A DNA stretch of 64,000 bases from Bimastos eiseni. Its lineage: Eukaryota > Annelida > Clitellata > Crassiclitellata > Lumbricidae. The position numbers and the translations under genes were made by a program. Under the pieces are notes generated by a model. The model saw nothing but the letters and a program-made list of their open reading frames with translations. It was not told where the DNA came from and ran no database searches. Of the stretch, positions 46,765 through 57,700 are shown one piece after another; positions within the stretch are counted from its first letter, which is position 1, and the number at the start of each line of letters is the position of its first letter. The stretch spans positions 10,936,192 to 11,000,191 of the forward strand of contig OY365807.1 of the NCBI GenBank assembly GCA_959347315.1. Reading direction: 5' to 3'.

Positions 46765-46870
46765 AGAATATGAAGCTTATGATTCGGGTATCAGAAAGGA
46801 TACCCAAATCATGAGTGAGAATATGAGGCTTACGATGCGGGTATCAGAAAGGATACCCAAATCATGAGCA
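46765..46870. repeat. 53-bp direct duplication containing a hairpin
   Basis: Two 53-bp units starting AGAATATGA. Each holds GGGTATC-AGAAAG-GATACCC, an inverted repeat extended by a mismatched GATTC/AAATC outer stem. Confidence 0.85.
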
Positions 46871-49054
46871 TCCTATTCCAAGCCAACTGCCCTGGCAGCT
46901 GAGTCTACGTTTTTGGATGTCTCATTGCACCAGAGCACCATTTTAATCAAAGGAGCTTGTTGACCAATAAAGAGTTTAAACAGACGACTTTGAACCAAAT
47001 AAAATTGCCCATATCGGCCATTTTCCTGCCCTGTAAGCCGGAAGACCACCATCGCATAATTTTCACATGCATCTGATGACAATTTACGAGTTATTCAGAA
47101 ATGTTTCTGTAACAAGTAAACAATTGCATGCAGCAACCTTTCCAAAGATCTCTTCTTACTTGCTTTCAAAAGAGTTTCCACCTTCCTATTTTTTTAAGAG
47201 GACAATTGCTATAAAGCAGCTCATTGCAACTACCATTTTCAGAATATCCATCTTCCAAAAATGGTAAACTACAAAAATGTAGCCCTAATCCTAGAGAACA
47301 GTGGAATGTAGAAGGCACCATCTCAAATCCACAACTATGCCAACCAGATGTCGTCCCAGCCCAGCAGACAACACTCGAAAAAGCGCACGGTAAGAATGTC
47401 CAAGGCACGTACTGTATCAAGTCACTAATGTAACTAATTTAATGATAACTCTTTTCAGTGCATTGTCCATCCATTTCAATATAATTGTAACATCAAAGTG
47501 CAATGCCTTCCAGGTGATGATACTCCACAGTGAAACGCCAGCACAAAGCAAAATTGCAACAAGGACTGTAATAAAAAATGAAAATCACCACCATCAACAT
47601 GCAGGTTAATATAGAATAGTTCAACAATAGTTAACTATATACTCACTTCAGACATCATACGAATGATTAAACAAATTGCATTGTTAGTGGCTATTATTGT
47701 TTTTTTAAAAGAACAACAGCATAGTAGCCCTAACTTTTTCATGGGAGATCAATTCTAATTAGAGAAATAATCCTTGAGAAATTAATCATTGTAAATGGTT
47801 GCAGTGTGCCATGCAGAATTGTCAGATAAGTGAAGAAGACTATTATGACTCCATCATTGTAAATAATAATTTTCTATAAAAAATTAATAATAATAAATTA
47901 ATACTAATAACAGAACATAATAATCAATCTGTGGCTTATAAACAGAGGTTAACTAACAACAGAGCAGTATAACTAACACGTCAAAGAACTATTTTGTTAC
48001 AAAACATCTTTAAACTCATTCTCTAGTGGCATAAGTCAAATTTCCGGCCCCTGCAGAGTTCGCAAATGGGCGCTCTGGGGCGGGTTATACTTATCAGGCC
48101 GAGTCTCCTCTTCTTCACGTTCTGGCTTCATACCCTGACAATTGTGGACAAGTAGCTATGCTACCGATCAACGGAAGACGTCAAAAGACAATCAGTGAAC
48201 CATCCAAACACGAACCCCCTTTGCAAGAAGAAATGAGCCAATTTCTCAATAACAGTTATACTCAACAGTTACAATCTGTGCACAGGGTGGTCATAGAATG
48301 ATCATAAAATGATCAGTGAATGACCAAAACAGATACAAATCCATGATAGATAATGATCATACAGTAGTCAAAAATAAGGCGCCTCTTACTCTACTTGCGA
48401 AAATTGGACAATTTCCGTATTCCTTCTCCATACTCTATATACTCTCCTCCCTTCCCACCCTTTAACCCATTTTCCATATTCCTCTCCTACACATACTCTA
48501 TCCTCTCCTACCGTCCCGTACTTTAACCCATTCTTCTCTATTCATACTCCAGTCCTTTTCATTCAAAAGCCCAGATACATTTAATTGTGCAGCACATTAT
48601 AATTATCCAAATACCCAAATACGTATATCTGTATAATTTACATAATGTGAGCACCTGTGCATGTTATTGGTAAATAAGACTTTGATTAATCAAACAAAAG
48701 CCGTAAACACAACAACAAATTCCAAAATTAGATGTGTCAATTTTAAGGCCTTCTACTTATGGTCATACCCATGCCAAACAACAAATAATAGGAATTAAAG
48801 AATTTGTTACAAATAGAATAAAGAAGCTGTAGATGATCATATCTACTTCTAGTAGGTATAATAATGAATCATAATTATAGTAAAAAAAATATCAATAATA
48901 AGTTATCAATAAATACCTAAAAAATAATGGTAAAGAACAAAATAATAACATTAACACTAAATAACGTTAATGATGAATAACTAATATAATTAATGCTACT
49001 TCAGCACACCAATTGCAATTAAGGCCATGAAGAGGAAACTTTCCAAATGAGTGA

Positions 49055-49120
49055 GGGGACAGGTTTCGAACCTCAGACCCAACACTGGACATGCCGTCGC
49101 TTTGTCTCTGCACTAGGTCG
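49055..49120 (-). repeat. tRNA-like relic
   Basis: Minus strand: B box GGTTCGAAACC (49072-49062) is a perfect consensus; an imperfect A box TAGTGCAGAGAC begins at 49115, again 54 nt apart. Only three of five T-stem pairs form, so it is a SINE head or pseudogene rather than a tRNA gene. Confidence 0.4.
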
Positions 49121-51829
49121 AAAGTTGCACTGGCAGACATTGCCACTACACAAATGAAACCATATTGCACAGATTACACGCTTTACACAGAGATATCTCA
49201 TACTATTTACAACAATTCTGTACAAGTGATTAAGTAGCTAGTGAAGACATGAAACGAACAGAGGTATCAGAGTCAACTGTGAAGGAAAGGCAGAGAAGAT
49301 CATTGCAGTATACCTCTACCAAAAAGTGGTCAAATTCAAATATAAACAAAGTATTTGTCTCACTTCTTTGAGTTCTTGTGGAAGTACACTGGAACCCCTT
49401 TTAATAAAAGGCTACTTTTGGCACAGTACTGTTGCAAACAAGGTACGAATAGATAATGGTAGTACCCTCAATAGATATGCCTCTCAGAGGTAATACAGGT
49501 AACAGACATGCTTAGAAATCTAAACTCATCAGAATTGTAATCAAAGCAATCCAGTGGCAGGAAACTGTTTGATGGTGAGAATTAGCGGTGGTGATCATTT
49601 ACCATCCTTCATCCATGCCAAATCGTATGGTATGCCATTAAAAGGTCACCAATTCATGTAATAACCCATCTCGTTTTTGTTTTAATTCAATGTCAACAAA
49701 ACCATAATTATGGCTACACATTAATCTCCTAAAGCAGAAGAAATGTATTCCTTTCATTTGCATCCTATCTGTAAGCATCTGAAAGTCATTCTGATCGAAT
49801 ATGGTTCCAAGTTGCCAGATCAGGGCCATCACAGAGGAATTTCTCTACACGTGGCCCTATATATGTTTGTGAGTGTGACAATAATCAGAATTCGTCCTTC
49901 TAACCCCTTAACAGTGAGCTGCATTGGTTTCCCATACATTTTAATGCATGCTTGTTGCTAAAGGGTTAAGAAACAGCAACATACGCATTATGTACTGCAA
50001 ACAACAACAATTTCAACCCATAATCAACAGACAGCCAAAAACTCAAATATATACAAATACTGATTTCAATCCAGTGATTTAAAAGTCTCTGCCAATCGAC
50101 TTCAGTGAAATTTCAATCGCTCTCCAGTTACAGTAAACTCTTGCATATCCACGTATTTACAACAAATTACGTCGGGTGAAACTTCTGTTTATGATAGTAA
50201 GTACAGCAGCAACAGTAACACCAGTAACAAGTCCATTTCACCTTGAAGCAAAGTGGCTAATTCACCGGACTAAAAAAAAACTCTAAAATCTTTCTGATCA
50301 TAAGAGTGATGTACATACACATTTAGTATAGCATGATTAAACATGCATTACAGCAGTCATGCGCTAAACGTAGCATGGCTACACATGCATTATAGCATAG
50401 TTAAATATACATTATAATGTCATATATTAATTTAAGATAACATGGTCATACAATCACTATCGCATCTTTTTATGCAGCAATACCTTTATATAACACCAGT
50501 AATCCAATAACAAATTTACCGGGCACATGCAAAACACCATGTGAACAACTCTTGTGCTCTTAGATAACAAACATTAAACTGCAAAGCTATCAAAAGTTTC
50601 CCAAACCTAAGAGCACACGACTAAAAAGTCCCAATAAAGTTGAGAGCGTTTAGACTCGTCTTTCTAGAAAATGTGTCTTTGCCCTATGTCGTTGAACAAT
50701 CGCACACCACTGACCTCCATCCTGCCAAACACAGCTTCATATAAAGCAAATGTTATTAGGAAGTTATGTAGCTCTACTATAAAGCACACTATTCAGTGCA
50801 ATTATAAGCAAAGATTTAGCTTTCATTAACTAGTAACTGCTGTGTATTGGGTTCAAAACCCCATCATATCTGTACAACCATGTTTAACCTTCGACTCCAT
50901 CACCTTCAATACGAATGTTTCCTTAACTCTAACATGTCTTTCCAAAGTCACAAAAGCGATTGCGACCCATAGCTCCTAAGATAAGGCAGGAGCACAGCCT
51001 GTCAAACAATTACCTAGACGCACGATCGAAGTCTGAAACTCAAAGCCCTTTGCAATTCCTTCAACATTGAACCGGGATATATGACCTAATCTAGCTATAA
51101 CACTGCCAGCATTTAAAGTTGAAATAAGGAAAGAGATAGGAGTAATAATGTGCATCAGGACGGCAATTTGATAACGATAAGATAATCCCAGAACCAAGTC
51201 CATCCATATGCACATGATAATAACAACCACAACAACAATAATAATATTAGGAATAATCAAGAGGAAGACAAGTGGCTTCAGAATAAATGCTATACCATTA
51301 ATTATGTGTAATTTTATAAAAGATGAATGGACCAATCAACATAACAATAACAACTCTCTCGACAAACAATGCCTTGGCCAAAAAAATCACGATTAGATTA
51401 GAACAGGTAAAACAATCCTTTACCATGCTACCGTCTGTTATGTTAAATAAGATCAGAGCAGATGGTAGATCAAAATCATCGTAAATATCTCGTCCCTGAT
51501 GTGTCTGTTCGATGATCTTCATATCATTGTTTACGCAAACCTTCCTTACTTAATGCTGCCATACTTAACACGAATAACAATAACAAAAGATACTTAAGAT
51601 TGATAGTAGGATGCACTAATATTAGCTTGCAACTACTTTGTATACTGGACTGCCCATATAATTACAAGCCACCTATTTTAATGAGTGCATCATGTGCTGC
51701 GCTAAAGAAAGTTCGCATCATGCAAAATTGTGTTGCAATCCAAAGCAGAATTATATGTATATCTGAAAATTATATTCCTGATTGCAATATGGCAGATCTC
51801 AGGCACATATACATATATACAACAATCCT

Positions 51830-51973
51830 ATATATAGTCATATATATATATATATGCCTGTGTATACATACATATAATATATATCGTACAAGCCAACACT
51901 TACTTACCACTTAGTAAGTACCAAGTATACACATTTATACAAATGGCATAAAATTGGCATATACATAGCATGC

Positions 51974-52007
<34 letters not shown>

Positions 52008-52110
52008 CAGATGTGATTTTTTATGCGCTTATGTACAAACATATACATGCAATGCATGTATATATGCAACATACAACTGTGCAATTGTGCATATATATAT
52101 ATATATATGG
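51830..52110. repeat. (AT)n tracts
   Basis: Several (TA)n runs (51840-51856, 51978-52006, 52090-52108) separated by CATA/TGCA-rich sequence. Low complexity only. Confidence 0.9.
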
Positions 52111-52518
52111 CATACACTTCCAATGAATCTGAAGCATAAATTAGACAAAGTCAGCATATTAACAAATCAAAACGTGGCACGTCATCACAAATGGTGCATA
52201 ATGGGTAACAAGATTTTAAACTTAACATGTTGTCAAACGGTCTGCGTCACATATTCAGAACCGGGCTAAAAAAAAGGGAGTGCAGCAGTCATCTCAGAAT
52301 ATTTCTGATATGGCCTTAACACCCCCCCCCAGCGGGTTGCTATTTGCTATTCCAAATATGCCAGCATCGATTTGAAGAATTTTCAACGATAATGCCTTAG
52401 ATTCCAGCGTCTCTCATCAGCCATGTTCTGGCCAGCTGAACATCGTCAACAGATGGCCGCATATCAAGTCTAGTCTAATGCCACATAACCATAACATCTG
52501 CACCACAGCTTAACAGTT

Positions 52519-52796
52519 TGGCCGTCTATGGCTATGATCAAAGTCAATGATCAGAGCCAATGATCAGAGCCAATGATCAGAGCCAATGATCAAAGCCGCT
52601 GATCAGAGCCGATGATCAAAGCCGTTGATCAGAGCCAATGATCAAAGTAAGAAAGGGGATTCCATGTATGGTCATATGCGACGAATGTCCGTTCCGCAAG
52701 TGATCAAGGCCACAATGGGGCTTTCAAGTTCAGTTGGCCTTGATCATTGGCTCTGATGTCAATTTCATTGGCTCTGATCATAGCCATAGCCGTCTA
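52519..52796. repeat. Foldback element with 13-bp subrepeats
   Basis: The left arm begins GCCGTCTATGGCTATGATCA at 52521 and continues into about eight 13-bp units AATGATCAGAGCC with A/G variants. The right arm, 52735-52796, is the inverse complement (GGCTCTGATCATAGCCATAG). The spacer is about 85 bp. It sits about 130 nt downstream of the receptor stop codon, so it is probably transcribed in its 3' UTR. Confidence 0.8.
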
Positions 52797-52927
52797 CGAA
52801 GAGCATCTGTTCTGCCAACGGCCGACGCAGATACGGGCCTTCCCAGAGTGGTCGTCTACGGCAACTCCTGCTCCACCAACGACCGAAGCGACTACAATAT
52901 CCAGATGCTGACAATGGATTTAGTCAT

Positions 52928-53106
52928 TTAGTCATCCATGGCAATGAACGACTCCTTGAAGAGCTGTGGCACCTCCAGGTTTGCATACTTCTGCCCCTGA
53001 CTGAGGAGAGCGCCGACCGCCTGCTGATGCATGTGGTTTGTGTCGACCATGTAACGCAAACACATCAGGATCTGACCGTTACGGTCGCACACCTGACCAA
53101 ACTTCC
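52928..53106 (-). CDS. Nuclear receptor last exon (LBD helices 10-12, AF-2, stop)
   Basis: Acceptor TTCTCTCTAG, 179 nt, stop TAA at 52930-52928. It encodes [20 protein letters not shown] and ends [20 protein letters not shown] fits the AF-2 core (two hydrophobics, x, Glu, x, hydrophobic) that recruits coactivators when ligand is bound. There is no F domain beyond it. Confidence 0.95.
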
Positions 53107-54695
53107 CTAGAGAGAAGGAACAAAGAAAAAGGACATGAAAGTATGTAAGTATGACAAGTGAACAACAAGTACCACACAGTCACATACAACGTAAAGTATA
53201 TATAAGGAAGTAAGATGGTAAAGTGAAGGAATAACATATGAGATATGATACCAGAAGGTGTCTTAAAAGGTAAGGTAAATATAAGTATGATAAAATAAGC
53301 AACAACAGGGTAAGGCAAGAGAAGGTAAGCAACATATGATGATGTAGAATCTGTTTGAATAAGGAGAGTTATGAATGGAAAACAACAGAATTATAAATTA
53401 GATCAAGAGAGTGAGGATAATCTGAGGCAAACAAAGGTGCAGTTATGGAGGAGTAGGTTTCTGAGCCAAGGGAATAGATGACAAAGTGAAAGTAGGCAAT
53501 ATAAGAGAATGTAAACACATCAAAGTAATCCTACTCTTTATGTATTCTTCGAGGGCATCCAGCAAGAGTTCTTTGTAAACCAGTTTGTTTCCTGCAAAAA
53601 AAAGCAAGTTAACTTTACAGAATCAATTTATGACATACTTAGTGTAAAGAAGACCGGTTTCTAAAAAATTTATGACCTATGGCTTGGGCCACCTGCTTCG
53701 TGACAATTTAAAGAACCTCTCACACTGCATTGCCCTTTTATCAAGTCTACTACGTTTCTTCTTCTTTCCATCGTCGTTAGTCCACTTTCAATCTGTCTTC
53801 TCAGGTCAGATTCTCACAAACGCAATTGTTCAAGCATACGCTTCATTCTGACTGTACGTGGACGTTGATATGTGATTAACTTAAATCGTGTATCTTACAT
53901 TCTCCTACCATATCTAACCTACCATACCTCCTACATATCGCCCTGGCACACAACTCTCTGAAGAATTGTCATTTCCACAGCATGCAGCAAACCATCTCCA
54001 TTGTGGGGTGGCTCATCTCCAGGTGGCATACAACCTAAAGTGTAGCGCGCCGCCTTACCACGTTCCAAATGTAGCAAACTGTACAAGTGCTACTACCATA
54101 TCCTGTTTCACTTAACCTACTTACTCTCACCTTATCCTGGCCTGCATAACCTCACCCTATCTTACCCCAGTACCCCAAGCACCTCGGATCCCTTCAACCC
54201 GCTCACCCGAATCCATGAGATGGAGGGCACAGAGGAAGGTAATTTCGGTTTCATCGAGGGCCAGCTCCTGGACAATCTGTCCCATGTGATGGAGCGCTGG
54301 AAGGAGCAGCTGGAACGGCTCGAACTTCTTCAGAATGTGGCACATCTCTTCGTGCGTGTACATGAAGTAGCAGAAGCGCTGGTTTTCCATGTCGTAGATG
54401 AGCGAAAGGACGGTCACGACGATTGGAAACATGCTGCTCTGGACCATGTGGATCTGCTCCGATATGGCAAACTTACGGAAACCTGGCAGGTGCAAAGCAA
54501 AACTGAAGTTTAACAACAGCTGTTAGTCCTTAGAATGGTTGTTTAGGTTAGGTAAGGGTAATTGCTCATGACACACCTATAGCAACATTAGGAATTCGAT
54601 GCCTATAGCCTCAGTGTGTAAGGTTAGGTAGGCCTATGGTAAGCTTATTTCTTACCCCTACTTGGCCACCCATGCTACATATATATTTATACACA

Positions 54696-54772
<77 letters not shown>

Positions 54773-57700
54773 CTTCGTTTATTAAGCAAACTGACAATCC
54801 GCAGCAAATTACATTCATGTAAACGGAAAAAAAAGAAGTTAAATTTTCAAACAAAGTAAATGATGAACTTTGGCTATTGTATAATAAGTAAGTCAGTTGA
54901 CGTAAGGTACAGGTAATTGCTTATGACACATCTTCATCAACATCAGTGACAGTGCAGAGGCATGGTCTTGGCAAGGTCAGGTAAAGCAAGGTAATATCAG
55001 AGGCATTCATTAATTCATTTTGCTATAAACTGCATTCAGCGGGAATTCATTATTGAATTGATTATGGTAAGTAAAAGACAACGGTAAGGTAAAGTAACCA
55101 TGAATTGATTGCACATCTCCCATTAGTCTTAAAAGTGCTGCCACTTTTAGGTAAAGGTAAGGTTGAAAAGTTCTCAAATCACGGACAAAGCGTGTGAGCC
55201 ATTTATTGCCTTAACTCACTTACCAGGCAATGTCATCATACCTTAAGCATTCATTACCTCCACAGGAACATTATCAACACCAAGACAATAAAAATCACAG
55301 ATATCAGAGAGTTTGTCCATGCAGCAGTAGAGAGAGAGACACAGAAATACAACTACACATAGACAGACACACACACAGAATCACACACACACAGACAGAC
55401 ATAGGCAGCACACACATAGACAGACATTAATTAAGTCAGCCTGTAGCACAACGTAATGTAATTAAACATATAAATAGCACCTTTTGAGTTGTCCTGAAAA
55501 TGCTGAGACACAACAAACATAAAAACAGACATTGATAAACGGACATATACACATACCCACAGACACACCCACAGATACACACAACAAAGAGCACATAATA
55601 AAATAAGCAGCTATCACAAATTACATTACATTACACAACACAATGGTCGGTAGGAATCTAACCAGGGACTTTCTTGGCGAAGCGCAGCGTCGCCTGAGCG
55701 CAGTGAGCAAACTGAGTCATCATGCTGTCCCAGATGCCTCGTAGTGAAGAAGTTGCCGTTACCATTTCAGCATCTGACTGTTGCATCCAAAACATACATA
55801 CAATACCGCAATCAACAGACATCGGGTATAGACAATCCTTAGAATTTGCTCCTCAGTAGGTTGTTGAGGGGGAACTTTATCAATGCTCATAATGAATGAA
55901 TGAATGAATGAATGAGAATTTAAATGAATGGAACATTTTGTCAATAATAATTAGTTACCATGTAAAACAAAAAATGATCAACCTCTTTGGATCCTTGGGT
56001 CTTTTCCAGCTATAAGGAGAGAAGAGAGAAACCAGTTTCTACTCAAGCACCTTTCAATGGATATCCAACATTTCAATGCAATCGCATTTTTTAACATCTT
56101 TTCCACCAAAAAAACCACTTGCAAAGACTAGCCATTCTAGAACAAAGCTCCATTAATATTTGTAATGCTGAAGGATCAAATGTACCTCTGGGAAAATAAT
56201 AATAATAATAATAATAATAATAGTAATAGCAATAGCTATTTAGTAATAACAATAATAATAATAACCATAATAATAATAAAATCAATAATAGTAACAATTT
56301 GAAAGAAATAGAGTGAAAAGCTCACACGGCAAAGGATATTCGCAAGGTCTTTGTAGGAGCGTTGTATGATCGCTATGACAGCGTCGAAGTCAGGCAAGGG
56401 CGACAATGGTTTCTCCACAGGAGAAATTGGTCTCGTAACCGGTGACAACGGGTGAACATCATTAAACACCGTAGCAACAGGACCAACATCGATCGGCCTA
56501 AACTTTTCGGCAAATGCCTCCTCGTCCGAAATCGTCGGCAGACTGCACGGCTTGCTGCTTTGCAACTCCACCACGGGAAAGCGAGGGTTCAAGCCAGCAA
56601 ACTCCGTCGCAGGCACCGACGGACGCTGATGCATACGACTGGCGACATACATCTCGGGCTGCAGTGGACCGGACAGCGAATACTTTTCGACATTCGACTC
56701 GTAAAGATAAAGCTCCTTGAAATCGTCGCCGAAGGAACCACATCTGGGTCGATCGTCGTGGATGGCCTCGTCCGGGTTTTCCATCTTCAGCGGAGTCGAT
56801 TTTGCCACCGGCTGCAGCTCCAAGAAGACTTCATTTCCATCATCTCTCGTAGAGTCGCGACGAGACAGGACTTCAGAGGACGGTGTTGCAGTTGTGGCGC
56901 CATCAATGGGGTCCGAGTTGGAATGCGCGGCCATGATACTGCTGGTGGCACATTCGCTGATGTCTTCCGGCTCCGATTTGAATTCACGGATAGGGAAAGG
57001 CGTGACATTGAGGCCCTTGGCCGACTTGATCTGGTTCAATTCCAACATTGTAGCGTGCTTCACTGAATTTGGCTGACGGCCAATGCGGCTCTCTGCAAGG
57101 CAATTGTATCATGACCTGCTTTGGTGAAAGTTTTTTATTGTTATAAGGAAGCTATGTCAGCTAAGTTTGCATGGTATGGCATATTAACTTTTCAAAATAT
57201 ATTTAGTATAATTTTTTTATCATCATCATAATTTCTATATTAAAAAATATTTTTTACGCACAATTTATTGCTCAGCATTGTAATTACAAAGCACAAGACA
57301 GTAATAAAACAACTTCACAAAGCACCTTATAACCCTATAACAGCTGATCTAAAATGGCCACAGTCTCAATAATCATCTGTATTTAAGCAATTCAAAAGGC
57401 CTTACATGTAAAAGCATTGAGCCACAACAACAAAGTACCACATTATGCAACACAATGCCACAAGAAATAACATCAATTTATTAATGCACAAAGCAATGTC
57501 TAAAGTGAGTATTTAGCATAATTCTACTTTCGTAGTCCTACATGTAAGAGAAAATCTATATTCAGGGAGTTACATGTCAGCTCAAATTGACTACCAGGAG
57601 CAAGCTTACTTTGCAAGTGCTAAAGTCAGTCATAAACCTGGTCTCTGGGCACAGCTTCTTAAATTTAAACTCTTAACTTACAGTCAGGCCTAAACTTACT

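Larger units (their letters stand above)
45581..52927 (-). other. 3' UTR/flank side of the nuclear receptor gene
   Basis: A/C-rich on the plus strand, so T/G-rich in the receptor's sense direction. It contains a duplicated hairpin (46765-46870), a tRNA-like relic (49055-49120), (AT)n tracts (51830-52110) and the foldback element at 52519-52796. No coding exon is recognised. No AATAAA clearly marks the receptor's 3' end. Confidence 0.55.

Noticed and set aside
56452..57066. 204-codon ORF opposite the receptor hinge exon
   Set aside because: Shadow of the real exon; the minus-strand frame joins in phase to the zinc fingers and LBD.
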